64,000 bases of DNA from Cristatella mucedo (taxonomy: Eukaryota > Bryozoa > Phylactolaemata > Cristatellidae). The translations under genes and the position numbers were made by a program. Below the pieces are notes generated by a model that saw only the letters and a program-made list of their open reading frames with translations, made no database searches and was not told the DNA's origin. Below, piece by piece: positions 52,018 through 62,072 of the stretch (within the stretch, counting starts at the first letter, position 1; each line of letters opens with the position of its first letter). The stretch lies in NCBI GenBank assembly GCA_009760855.2, contig WPIO01000036.1, forward strand, positions 920,001 to 984,000. The letters run 5' to 3'.

Positions 52018-52168
52018 AGTGGTTTGGCCTAGTGGTTAAGGGGCTCGCCCCGACCAAGGTGTGGCCGAAGTCGTGGGCTCGAACCCCGAGGCATGTGTGA
52101 AGCACCTGAATAGAGATTAAGTTCTCTTAGGGGTGCCATACAAACGAATTAATTTTTATTTTTTATCA
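52018..52168 (+). mobile_element. SINE-A, near full length
   Basis: AGTGGTTTGGCCTAGTGG, GTGGGCTCGAACCCCG (B-box-like), GGCATGTGTGAAGCACC, AGAGATTAAGTTCTCTTAGG and CAAACGAATTAATTTT. Confidence 0.92.
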
Positions 52169-52184
52169 GGGCTATTGTTGCGTC

Positions 52185-52275
52185 GCGAGCATTACAGCTG
52201 TCATATTTACACCTCTCCCACCTATACTGGCTCTGTAGAAAGTGGTGCATCGACTTCAAGTTCCTGTAGCTCACT
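52185..52275 (+). mobile_element. Reverse-transcriptase relic
   Basis: The reading HLSHLYWLCRKWCIDFKFL corresponds to PLLADLHWLPVKQRIDFKVL of LINE-A. Confidence 0.65.
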
Positions 52276-52277
52276 TA

Positions 52278-52375
52278 TAACAATAATAATAATAATAATA
52301 CACTTGATATAGCACCCTCAGAGAACTCAATCTCTTTTTAGGTGCTTTAAATTTGCTGCAAAGGAAAGGCTCATT
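52278..52375 (-). mobile_element. LINE-A 3' tail with compensated stem
   Basis: AATAATAAT tail, GCACCCTCAGAGAACTC and AATCTCTTTTTAGGTGC: the stem is GCACC/GGTGC instead of GCGCC/GGCGC, still paired. Confidence 0.9.
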
Positions 52376-52409
52376 CATAATTTAGCTATGGGCGTACATA
52401 TATTATTCA

Positions 52410-52595
52410 CTCGTGACTTGAAGTCTACTTGCTACCGCATGCCCAAAGTAAGCCGTTCAGGCTTTGAGTGTGCTTAAGAAAACTCTCCAGAGTAAAACCA
52501 AATCAGTCCTTTAGCTAAAAAAAGTCTACTACTCTACACTTGTAGCTATGTGGTGTTGAAGGCAAAGATTTATGACATTCCTTAGTCTTCTCGTC
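52410..52595 (+). mobile_element. LINE-B 3' UTR fragment
   Basis: TGAAGTCTACTTGCTACCGC, GCTTTGAGTGTGCTTAAG and AAACTCTCCAGAGTAAAACC blocks of LINE-B. Confidence 0.7.
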
Positions 52596-52879
52596 ATACC
52601 AGTCGCCCCTCTGACTTTCCTATGCAAAGGACCCTAATTTTGTGTGTTACGTTAATAAGTTAGCAAACTTTTTTTTGACCGCACATAAAGTACGTAAACA
52701 AGAGATTCCGTTTTTCTTAGGGTGCAGCACAATTTTTAAGTGTTATTATAACAATTATCAACATTAAGCTGCATGCGAACTCTTAACAGAATAAAGATTA
52801 TAGTAGATTTACATTGGCAGCTTCATTTATTTGTCGGCGGACAGCTTTTTTGGCTTTCACCCAGCTTGCAGAAGGGTAT

Positions 52880-52965
52880 AAAAATTGCCTGCTGCAGGAC
52901 TCGAACCTATAACAAGTTTGGGTCTTTGAGTGCAAGCGTATTACCGTTTGGGTAGTGGTGATTGT
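52880..52965 (-). mobile_element. SINE-B-like or tRNA-like relic
   Basis: CTGCAGGACTCGAACCTATA contains a B-box complement (GGTTCGAGTCC). The A-box side is decayed. Confidence 0.4.
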
Positions 52966-52999
52966 TCGCCGCTAATATCAACGTTCTGGTCTCTCCCGC

Positions 53000-53900
53000 T
53001 GAGGTAAAACCTATACCATAAATGTTCTCTGCTAGTTCTTTTGAATTTCTCGGCACTGTTTGATAGTACTGACCAATCGGTCATTCTTGATTGCCTAACG
53101 TCTTACCAGCACATCACGGGCAGTGCACTGCAATAGTTTAGGCCTTATATCCGTGAGAGATTTCAGAGTGTAGACGTCATTGATCATCAAGTGAGCCCTT
53201 ACAGGATAGGGGTAATAATTAAGCCTATTTTAAGCTTTGATTTGTATGCAGAAGACAAAGAGATGTATGTGTGCTTTGATCCTTACCTGCCTTCCAGCAA
53301 GGTGAATTCATACAACTGTACTGTTGCATGTACTGCTGACATCTGCACCTGGATGGCAGCAAACATTCTCAAATTAAGCAACAATGAAACCAACGCAGTA
53401 TTAATGGGCAAACATGGAGTAACATAAAATACCTAACCTCAAAATAGTCTTGACTAGCATATTTTTAGTGGCATCTTCACAAAATCCAGATCACCTTTTC
53501 CACAATGACCTTTCACTAAACGACCACATCAGCTCCGCAGTAAAGTTTGCCTATTTTTAGCAACATAATATTTAAACAATTCAGAACTATTTTTAAAGGG
53601 GTATACCACATCCAATTTATTCCATTTTTATAAGGCATCTTGTGGCGACTCACTACTTACAGACCCCCTCCTCCTATGAGATATAAAGCACTAACAGTGG
53701 GTCCAAAACTCAGCAGCAGCTAGGCTTTTGTGTCTTAAACTTCGCTGTTGCTACATTTAATAATTAATTCTGTCCTGCCTTCCAGCAATTCAAACTCTCC
53801 TCAGCTCCCTCGCTTGCAGCATGCATTGATAAAGTTTTCGCGTGAGTGGAAGAATCAAGTGTAATTATGATAAAATCACCTTAGCAATTATGGGAAAACT
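53000..53900 (+). mobile_element. LINE-A, strongly decayed copy
   Basis: The reading YAEDKEMYVCFDPYLPSS (YADD mutated to YAED) and CTWMAANILKLSNNETN match the RT core. Later frames are shifted. A second SSNSNSPQL-like start at about 53780 suggests another fragment joined to it. Confidence 0.85.
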
Positions 53901-54144
53901 AGTGTCACTCAGAAATCAAAAAGCCTACTCCTTAAAATAAGCTTGGGCAGAACATCTTCTGTAGCCGTGTGCTTAATGTGCCTATCGGTCCATGCTTCAC
54001 TGAAAGTTACTAGCCAGACATTGTATTAGCCAGAAGCTACGAGTGTCTGCATTTTTGCTTTGAAATGTAGGCAAAATCATGTTATCGTTTGCATTTGCGT
54101 CCTTTATACCATGCATGTAACTAACCATGCTAGTATTAATTGAC

Positions 54145-54236
54145 TTGTAGCTAGTTTCAAAGAGCCTGGGTACAGATTCAGTTTGCTTAGGGCGGTACAC
54201 AAATGACCTACTAATATTATAATTATTACTAGCTAG
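54145..54236 (+). mobile_element. SINE-A/LINE-A-type 3' hairpin remnant
   Basis: AAAGAGCCTGGGTACAGATT, then TTTGCTTAGGGCGGTACAC and an AATATTATAATTATTA tail. Confidence 0.55.
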
Positions 54237-54239
54237 TCA

Positions 54240-55255
54240 CGAAATCTGAGTCAGCCTATTTTGGGCTTGCTTATATAAGGATACTACAACCAAAGTAATC
54301 GGTGTATTTGTGACATTCCTTCTAGACTTCTGTAGCTAATGTCCTATCTCAGTGAGAGACTACAGAGTATTGACACTGATCTTCCGAGGAACCTCTGAAG
54401 TATGGGATACCTCAGGGCTCTGTGCTTGGTCCAGTTCTTTTCACGGTTTATACACTCTCCCTCTTTCCGATGCGATTTCAGGCTTAATCTAGGCTTTCAC
54501 TTCTATGCAGATGACAACTCAGTTGTACCTTTGCTCCGATCCCTCCCAGCCCTCCAGCATGTCAAATTCTCTCAACTCCCTTGCTGCATGCATTGATGAC
54601 ATCCGCAAATAGACGGCAGCAAACTTTCTTAGATTGAATGGTGGTAAAAACCAACTTACTTGTTATGGGCAAACCAAGTGGGATTCGGTAATTGGAAAGG
54701 TCAACGCTCACATACAGCTCTGCCAGCATATGTCCTGTTGAATCTTCGCGAAATCTAGGCATCCTGTTCCAAAGTGACCTTTCATTAGACGACCATATCA
54801 GCTCCACAACCAAGTCTGCCTACTTCAGCTACTGCTTAGACAGCGATCCCACATCTAAGTTTATCAATGCATTTTTGACATCCGTCTCGATTTCTATAAC
54901 CCCATGCTTGCTGGTCTGCCAGCCTATGCACTTAGGCACTTACAGATGGTGCAAAACTCGGCAGCTAGGCTTGTCTGTCGTGAGCTTCACCATTGCCACA
55001 TCACACCACTTCTTGCCGATCTGCACTGTCTCCCAGTTGAGCAGGCATCGACTTCAATGTTCTGTCACTCTTTAGGTCCCTTTATTCTTTGGCTCCAGCC
55101 TTGCTATCGGATCAACTTCCCACAAGGCTAAACATCGTACCATTCGCTTTTCGGAATCTAGTCTTCTCCCTATACTTCGTACGAACCTCAAATGCTTTCG
55201 AGACCATGATTTCAGTATAAATGCTCCCAAAGCCTGGAACTCACTACCGACTTGC
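54240..55255 (+). mobile_element. LINE-A, decayed copy cut by LINE-B
   Basis: Readable pieces: LGFHFYADD, PVESSRNLGILFQSDLSLDD, RLVCRELHHCHITPLLADL and KAWNSLPTC, in different frames. It breaks off right after the coding end, at the (ACATT)-type tail of a reversed LINE-B. Confidence 0.9.
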
Positions 55256-56515
55256 GTAATGTAATGTAAAGTATCTCCGTCTGTAACTCCCTAAAGCCAC
55301 TCAGACTACGTTGGGGTTACGCAGGTGAGTTTTGAATAGTGCACACACAGCCTAAGCGCTTTTGGTACGCATTCGGTAGCCAACAGACTTCATCTCACCC
55401 AACAAAGAGAAAGTGGGAAGCATAGCAGAGTCAGGAGAACAGTTGAGGTAGTGAGTAGTATACAAGTAGCAGCCCAAGACTGTTGAAAAGAATGTGCATA
55501 GTCGACAGCAGGAGAGCAGTTATCGATGCCTAGAACAGTGGAAGTGAACTCCACAGTTAAGGACCTGCAGAGCTAAAGCTTCTGTCGCCAACAGTCTGTA
55601 AGCGGAGGAATGGAACAGCTAATTTATTGTCCATAAAGGACTTGAGGGCATGGTTAGCCGTAATGGCTCACTAGGTAAGGTGGTTGCTTTTCACGACCTC
55701 GGCCACGAGGTCGTGGGTTCGAATCCTGCAGTGAGCGATCCTTTATCACGACTGCAAGCGGTGGTGATAGCCGTAGAGGTTCTTCTGTCGCTATACAAAA
55801 AGAGGCTATTAAATCAGCTAGTATTTTTTTATTTTTATGGGGCACGAGGATATTGAAACTGGTGCAGCAGTTCAGCTAGGTATGGTGGAGCCAAGCCGTG
55901 GCAGGCCTTCTGGGTCAGTGTAAGAACTTTGTTCTGAATCCGTTGATCAACCGGCAGCAATCCTGGCTATTTTAGCAAAGGAGACACGTAATCAAACCTC
56001 TTGATTTACAAACTAGACTTGCAGTCATATACATAGCCGTCTGCAATGGCCTAGTTGCTCTTTTCGGTAGCCCAGCCAAAAGGGAATTACACTAATCAAG
56101 CCGAGACAGAGCTAAGGATGTAGTTAGGCTTTTTTGCAAGCCACCACCGAAGACAGCTCTTTATCTTAGATAGTTGTCGGACGTGATGGCTAGCTGTAGA
56201 ATCAGGCTTCTGAATGAAGTTTTTAAAGTTTAGGCAGTTCTCGAAAACGGCACCTCAATTTCGAGCGGGTGGTGAAAGAATTTTTCCGACATCTAGGATC
56301 GCATATCGGCAAGGCAAGCATTCAGTTTATCAGTTGCTGCAGCAGATTCGGGCGGTTGAATGACAAACACGGGTGACTATCTTCAGCATAAAGGTGATAT
56401 CCTATTCTATGGGCCTTAATCACATTTCCCGAGGTTGAGTATAAATGGAGAACAGCAAGAGACCGAGGACGGATCCTTGAAGCATTCTACAGGTGACCGG
56501 TCTCGTGGGTGAGAC
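55256..56515 (-). mobile_element. LINE-B, longest copy, with nested SINE-B
   Basis: Tail TAATGTAATGTAAAG at 55256. The 3' UTR runs to about 55540 and decayed RT coding to about 56515, including a YAEDSHPCLSF remnant (complement near 56390). The SINE-B at 55643-55845 interrupts it, with short GGGCA-like repeats on both sides. Confidence 0.88.
55643..55845 (+). mobile_element. SINE-B, full length, best example
   Basis: Head GGTTAGCCGTAATGGCTCAC, A-box-like TGGCTCACTAGG, GACCTCGGCCACGAGGTC, exact B box GGTTCGAATCC, body GGTGATAGCCGTAGAGG and tail TTAAATCAGCTAGTATTTTT. It is a tRNA-derived SINE with an internal pol III promoter. Confidence 0.93.
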
Positions 56516-57165
56516 CTGACCCCTCCACGACAGGGATATTCTGCAATAGGACGTTTACAGTTAGTGAAATACGCTGCAGTTATACTTTTCTTTAATGAAC
56601 ATCGCAACTTCCATGTAACACCGTTTCTTACTACCGGCTCCCTATCAAGCAGCGGCATCATGATTCTGACGATCACTTGCAGGCTCTTTCGCTCTCTTGC
56701 AACGGCTTATCCGTCGGAAATATTTCTTCGACTGGCTGGCTTCGCATCAAAGTGACTGTTCTTTCACTTGAGCTGCTTAGCTTGAGCCCCTGGCCAACCT
56801 CAAATCTTCTGGGGGCCAGATCTTGACTTCGTGTGCTCCCAGAGCCTGGAATGCTGTCCCAAATGACCTCACGACATTCCGTCAGCTGTGGAACTTATAA
56901 AAGAAGCTAAGAACTCACTTGTTCGTCAAAGAGTTACCTCTGTCTGTGGCAATCGTCTTTCTTTTGCTCGTGCATTCAGAAACTATGCTTAACTATATTT
57001 GTTTTGTTGCTCACCCCTAACCATGTTATTCATGTTGTTTATCAAGCATGATATTCCTCACCATTCAATTGCATTTCCCTTTGCAGCAAATGTGAAGCGC
57101 CTAGAAAGATACTGAGTTATCTGAGGGCGCTTTATCAAGTGCATAAGTATTATTATTATTATCGT
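56515..57165 (+). mobile_element. LINE-A 3' part, decayed
   Basis: HVTPFLTTGSLSSSGIMILT parallels HITPLLADLHWLPVKQRIDF. The 3' UTR and tail follow with the ATACTGAGTTATCT loop, GGGCGCTTTATCAAGTGC and (ATT)n. Confidence 0.88.
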
Positions 57166-57169
57166 ATTT

Positions 57170-57490
57170 AATATTTGTAGAAAGTGATTTATTACTCAAA
57201 TGTCCCTACGTAGGTTATATTAATATTTACATCATTGGGCTATTCTGCCGCCCAATAAAGAAACGCTTTAAATCAGTTTTGAACCTTTTTTTGCGTTGTT
57301 TGCATGAGAAAGATTTGCCTCTCGATGCTTCATTTGAAAGATTTTTTTGTTTGCAGTGCATGGTATGGTTTATTATCCGGAAATAGTATTTTTTCTTCGC
57401 TCTAATCAAGAACTGATAAGTACGAAGCATTAACCGCTTCTAAAATGCAAAACAAAGACCTGAGAGAATACTTACTTGTGCACGATTCAG
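57170..57490. other. Unassigned AT-rich sequence
   Basis: A 67-codon minus-strand Lys/Arg-rich frame (57227-57430) has no recognisable domain or splice sites. Confidence 0.4.
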
Positions 57491-57494
57491 CTGC

Positions 57495-57608
57495 CCCAGT
57501 ACGGCCCAGGGGTAAAGGTTGTCGCCTTTAACGACCAAGGTCGTGAACTCAAGCCATGCGAAGAGATCAATTTCTCTTTGAGCGCTATAGAAATACATTA
57601 TAGTGAAT
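57495..57608 (+). mobile_element. SINE-A, shortened
   Basis: GGCCCAGGGGTAAAGGTTG, ACCAAGGTCGTGAACTCAAGCC, AGATCAATTTCTCT loop and GAAATACATTATAG tail, with an internal deletion of the GGCATATG block. Confidence 0.75.
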
Positions 57609-57671
57609 TACATAGGGTGACGTTTACTATTAAGGGATCCTAATAGTCAGAGTACTTTACTTTATGGTTTT

Positions 57672-57712
57672 GCATGATATCAAGTGCATTATTATTATTA
57701 TTATTATTATGC
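57672..57712 (+). mobile_element. LINE-A extreme 3' tail only
   Basis: GATATCAAGTGCATT plus seven ATT units without the stem-loop: a very short insertion. Confidence 0.65.
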
Positions 57713-58379
57713 TCGTCTAAACTTGAAGCATGTGTGTTTTTTCCATGCCGTTCTATTAATTCCGAGAGCGTCATTACTTCTTGGTTGTTAATTCTCTTGC
57801 AGCGAGGTCCAAAGCTATTGGATAGAGACTTGGTTTTCTTCAGGTGTCATACAACGACTCATCATAACTATTGCGAGCACCTCACTGCCTGTGGACTCGC
57901 TTCGCTGAGTCATAGTAGTTCCGTCACGGAAGACAAGGGTACGCCATCATGCTGCTTGACGAAAGTGCGCCATCTTGCCAAGTGACGGACTTTCTCTCTT
58001 TAATTAGTAGAGATTGCTATTTATTGTCATTATCGCCTCTGCAGTGCATAATTAACACCCACATCTATCGTGGAATGCTAGCCAGTAATAAATAATAATA
58101 GGTCATTTTGCAGCGGCAAAGAGAATTAAATCTATATAGGCACGTGAACAATTAATTTCAATAAAATCAATTTCTGATGGTGCATTCTATGCACTGTGTA
58201 ATGCTTCTATATGCTTTCTGCGCAGCATATTTAACGTTCCTGGGAAGACATTTTCGGGGCGTTATAAAACGTCTTGGAATCATTATGACTTTATAATGTT
58301 GTATTACTGTTGCTCCGGCGGCGGCAGATCTTGGGGAGTCTCACGGAGGCACCAGCGAAGATGCAAGTAGTAAAAAATG

Positions 58380-58520
58380 CCGAGCTGGTTTGGTCCTGCG
58401 GTTAAGGTGCTCGCCCCGACCAAGGTCTGGCTGAGGTCGTGGGCTCGAGCCCTGTGGCATATGTGAAGCGCCTGAATTGAGATTAAGTTCTCTTGGAGCG
58501 CTATACAAATGAATTATATT
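58380..58520 (+). mobile_element. SINE-A nested in the solo LTR
   Basis: GAGCTGGTTTGGTCCTGCGG, GGGCTCGAGCCCTG, GGCATATGTGAAGCGCC, GAGATTAAGTTCTCTTGG and CAAATGAATTATATTAA. Confidence 0.93.
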
Positions 58521-58602
58521 AAAAGAGACTCTATTTATTGCCCTCACGTGTACACTAATAAGAGCTCACCGAATCACCGAAACTGGGTAGTGCCGCTGCG
58601 GT

Positions 58603-58695
58603 GGATAATAATAATAATAATAATTCACTTGATAAAGTGCCCTCAGAGAACTTAATCTCTCTCTAGGCGCTTTACATTTGCTGTAAAGTGAATAA
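58603..58695 (-). mobile_element. LINE-A 3' tail nested in the solo LTR
   Basis: AATAATAAT tail, CACTTGATAAAGTGCCC, GAGAACTTAATCTC and GGCGCTTTACATTTGC. Confidence 0.92.
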
Positions 58696-59447
58696 CTTCC
58701 TTTACATCAGAGCTGGACGTTTCGCCAAGTCAACTGCCTAACCACCGGCTGCAGGTCGTGCATACATTAGTGGCCGGACGCTGCGCTAATTACAACAGCA
58801 GCAGCAGCAATGCGCAACAATTAGCATGCAAAACAAACAAGTATCTTGCTTAGTTCAGCATACCTAAGTAAACAAAAAGACACTCAGGCTGCAACCAGTT
58901 TTTATAAGACCTCGAGCTGCTAACATGTAGTGAATCGTGCACAGGTAGGCACGCCAAAAACCCAGAAACAAAAAAGGGCCGTACGCTGAGCGAAGGGAAA
59001 GGGTAAGCAGAACAGTTGCATCTTAATCTGAGACTGGGATGGTGCGAATTTGTGACAGGTGATGACGGAATTCGGAAGCGAGTTCCAGACTTTCGGTACA
59101 AACGAACTGAACGCTCGACTACTAAAAGATCTCACTTTAGTGAGAGGGACGGCGAGACGTCTGAAAGCTGCCGAGGAGCGGTTAATGTGAGAGTACGTGA
59201 CTGGATGAGAAATTATGTCGTACAGATAGGTTGGTGCAAGTGAATAAAACCACTTGTGAACCATCTGAGGATCTTAAATCGAATTGAAGCTTGTTAGGAA
59301 GCCACTGAAACTGAGACAGAAGTGGGCCAATATGGTAGCTACGCCGTTGATGACAGACAAGATAAATCCTCGAGCTTTGCAGCAGTTGTAGACCCTTAAG
59401 GTCACGACGTGCCGGGAGTACTGAATAAAGGGAATTGCGGGAATCTA

Positions 59448-59585
59448 GACGCTGTGGTTAAGGTGCTCGCCTCAAACCAAGGTCAGGGTGAATGTATTTG
59501 CCAACCGAGGTCATAGGATCGAGCCCTGTGGCATATGTGAAGCGCCTGAATAGAGACTAAGTTCTCTTAGGACACTATGCAAATG

Positions 59586-59600
<15 letters not shown>
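59448..59600 (+). mobile_element. SINE-A with tail grown into (AT)n
   Basis: GTGGTTAAGGTGCTCGCC, GGATCGAGCCCTG, GGCATATGTGAAGCGCC, GAGACTAAGTTCTCTTAGG, GCAAATGAATTATATAT. The tail runs without a break into the AT microsatellite to 59637. Confidence 0.92.

Positions 59601-59637
<37 letters not shown>
59590..59637. repeat. (AT)n microsatellite from a SINE tail
   Basis: About 24 AT units starting in the ATTATAT end of SINE-A. Confidence 0.95.
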
Positions 59638-59640
<3 letters not shown>

Positions 59641-59727
59641 CGACGCATCAACTAGTTTGGCTGTAGCACCCTGTCCATGCAAGCCCTGATATAGGCATAA
59701 TTCCTCAGCTGAGCACTAAAATGATGA

Positions 59728-59920
59728 GCCACGTGATGGTACACTAAGGCGGTTGCTTTTCGCTTTTCGCGACCTCGGGACCTCGGTCGTGGGTTTGAAT
59801 CCTGCGGTGGGCAATCCTTTATCGCCCGCCGCAGGAAAGCGGTGGTGACAGCCGTAAAGGCTCTTCTCCGGCTATACAAAGGAGGCTGTTAAATCAGCTA
59901 GTATTTATTTTTTTAGAAAT
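59728..59920 (+). mobile_element. SINE-B
   Basis: AAGGCGGTTGCTTTTCGC, GGTTTGAATCCTGCGG B box, GACAGCCGTAAAGGCTC and TTAAATCAGCTAGTATTT tail. Confidence 0.9.
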
Positions 59921-59984
59921 CATCCCACGCTGCCTAGATTTTCCCCTTAATGCACCCAGAGCTCGGCCTAGAGGCCGCTTTCTG

Positions 59985-60093
59985 TCCCAGTCAAAGATAG
60001 CAAATGTAAAGTGCCTAGAAAGAGATTAAGTTCTCTCAGGGCACTATATAAAATGTATTTTTATTATTATTATTATCATTATTATTATTATTA
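59985..60093 (+). mobile_element. LINE-A 3' tail with compensated stem
   Basis: AGCAAATGTAAAGTGCC, AGAGATTAAGTTCTCT, GGGCACTATATAAAATG and a long (ATT)n. GTGCC pairs with GGCAC, a compensated change. Confidence 0.92.
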
Positions 60094-60094
60094 T

Positions 60095-60338
60095 TGCGAC
60101 CGAGACCTCCGCGAGGGAGTAGGAAACCCTGGGGCGGTAGGTTACCCGGTCGCCCCGCCCACCACCTCCAAATGACCCGGCACAGCGTAGGCAATTCGTC
60201 ACCTTTTAAACCTCCGGCGCACCCGATTTACCGGCTTCGCGGCCCTGCGGCATTTAGCCTGCGACCGCTGCTGAGTGGAGATCGCGCTCGCAGCTGCTGC
60301 TTAGCACCGTCGGTGACCCCAGGGCGACATCTTATGAA
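60095..60338 (+). promoter_or_regulatory. CpG-rich 5' flank of SELENOI
   Basis: GC- and CpG-rich sequence begins right after the LINE-A tail and continues through the first exon into the intron (to about 61.3 kb). An upstream ATG at 60334, in weak context, overlaps the real start out of frame. No TATA box. Confidence 0.45.
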
Positions 60339-60395
60339 ATGGTCTTCACTCCGTATCTTTCCAAGGATGTACTCGCCGGCTTTGACAAATACAAA
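60339..60395 (+). CDS. SELENOI: SELENOI/EPT1 ethanolaminephosphotransferase, exon 1
   Basis: First coding exon, 19 codons: MVFTPYLSKDVLAGFDKYK, then a perfect donor AAA/GTAAGT. The LAGFDKYK end is the conserved N terminus of ethanolaminephosphotransferase 1 (human YEYVSPEQLAGFDKYK, followed by YSAVD in the next exon). The enzyme transfers phosphoethanolamine from CDP-ethanolamine to diacylglycerol or alkyl-acylglycerol at the ER/Golgi membrane. Start context (GAAATGG) is strong. The transmembrane CDP-alcohol transferase part, and any selenocysteine codon, lie downstream of this window or in exons not found here. Assignment rests on a short but distinctive match and the splice site. Confidence 0.78.
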
Positions 60396-62029
60396 GTAAG
60401 TGCCCAAGTCAGCTTGAAGCTGTCATCGTACCTTGCCCTCCTTATCGATTTAGCTCGATCTCGTCCTCTTCGCTCCGTCGTCGAAAGTCCCTTGCGCACG
60501 TCGGCTGCAGCAGCAGCAGCTCTCGTTTGATCGGCGCCCGTTCAGCAGAGCTGTGCGCTCTGAGCGCGCGATCGGAGCGCTGGGCCGTCGGGCTGGCGTC
60601 CCGTTGCCGTGCCTTCCCATCGCCGCCGACGTGCGCTTGGCACGCGTCCAGGTGTGAAGACGTACCCTCTCCCCGAGCGGCTCGGGAGACGGCGGCGGCC
60701 GGACGCGGGGTTCCTGAGTACGATGGCTCCGCCGACCGCGTTATCTGCCTGCTGGCTTGCGAGCGTTCGGGCTTTGGGTCGTCCTAAACCGAGGTGTGGC
60801 TGGCCTGCTAGCCCGCCGCTTCACTCCAATAAAAGCCCCGCAGCTGCCGTCGCGACGGCGCGCGCGGCGCCTTTTCCATCGCGGCCGTGTGCTCTCAATT
60901 GAGACCTAGTGGCTCACGGCTCGTGTGACGAGTGACGAGCTTCGACTCAGCCCGTAGTACTCGGAAGCCGAGTCCTAGACACCCTGGGGCAGCTCTGCGT
61001 CGAGCCGTGCCCAGCCCAGGATCGGTAGCTCGCCTGCCCCCAGCGATGGAGCAGGGACGTGCCGGCCGGCTCGAGCTGGCTCGCTCGGCCGTGCTGGCTC
61101 GGCCAGGAGGGACGCTGGACTTTGTCAGTTGACTCAGCTCGCTCGCTTGCTGCACCTTGGAATTCGATGCCGCCGGATGCTGATTACGTGCTGTTGGCGA
61201 TACTATGGCCGGCTCCACTGCAGCCTCTCTGGGTCTTCCGACTCAGGCGTTTCCCGCCGCCGCCGCCAGCTCCGTGCTTCATTTAGATTCGTCGTGGACG
61301 CTGAAGTAGCCTAGCTAAATGGCCAGCAGCCGAGAAAGGACTCACTGGCCGGGCTGACAATGGGGTTAGCGCCTTCTGTTGCCCCGGTTGCTGCACCGAC
61401 TGGAATCGTGCCGACTGTAATCGTGCGGGTTTTCTTTTGTTGTATACGACCGGACTTAGGCCAGGGGCACAGAACAGGCTGCAGGCAATGCCAACCCACC
61501 AAGCTGCTCACCGACCCACATGGTCACTTGCATTCATTGTTATTGCTTTCATTGTGCCCGCGTGAGCAGATCGGCTGAGAGTTTAAGGAGCGAAGCTGCC
61601 CAAGCTGTTTGCAGAGAGCAGAAGCCAGCTCTGCTGCCGCCTTCCCTCTCCCCTCGGTCGGTCCACTTCCGCGCATTTCTGGGCTCACCCGGCTTCTGCA
61701 AGCTTGGTCTCTGCTTCAGGCCGTCTGGTTGAAACAGACGAGGGGCGTAATGGAAAGCTGGAGCTACCCCGAAGTTGGGACTCGAAACTCCAGCGAATGT
61801 CCCAGCAGTGAACAAAGACGTTCCTTCCGAGTTGATGCATTGCCTCTGTGCTGCCTAAATGCGAGCTTCGTGCCGTGACCGAGACAGCACGTGGTCTTAT
61901 TTCACATGCTGCTCAATCGAATGGCTGGCCCTGTGCAGGCAATGGGTAGTAGTCTAAGTGGGCATTCATAGGGGAGCCGATGAGTGGGTGGGGGTTGGCT
62001 CGAGCATGTGACTCGTGGGGGGGAGGGAG

Positions 62030-62072
62030 GGGCACAGCCTTGCTTCCTGCACAAGGAAGCTGTGCCCGGTTG
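62030..62072. repeat. Imperfect inverted repeat
   Basis: GGGCACAGCCTTGCTTCC and GGAAGCTGTGCCC pair with a 5-nt bulge. Confidence 0.6.

Larger units (their letters stand above)
58308..58819 (-). mobile_element. Solo LTR, family C, with two nested insertions
   Basis: TGTTGC (58308) ... GCAACA (58819) ends; blocks GGAGTCTCACGGAGGC and GAGACTCTATTTATTGCC (AATAAA on the minus strand) match the copy at 38651-38944. Flanks ATTAC (58303-58307) and ATTAG (58820-58824) form a near-perfect 5-bp target duplication. A SINE-A and a LINE-A tail are nested inside. Confidence 0.7.
58870..59735 (-). mobile_element. Reverse-transcriptase relic, third LINE family, with nested SINE-A
   Basis: Minus-strand readings: FSAQLRNYAYIRACMD (59.7 kb), GLQLLQSSRIYLVCHQRRSY (59.4 kb), VRSFSSRAFSSFVPKVWNSL (59.1 kb). 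The order and motifs match the C-terminal part of CR1/L2 proteins, but the sequence is distinct from LINE-A and LINE-B. A SINE-A (59448-59637 with its AT tail) splits it, and a frameshift lies near 59264. Confidence 0.8.

Noticed and set aside
60527..61732. Multiple overlapping frames on both strands after SELENOI exon 1
   Set aside because: GC-rich intronic DNA; no frame resembles the CDP-alcohol phosphotransferase and no paired splice sites were seen.
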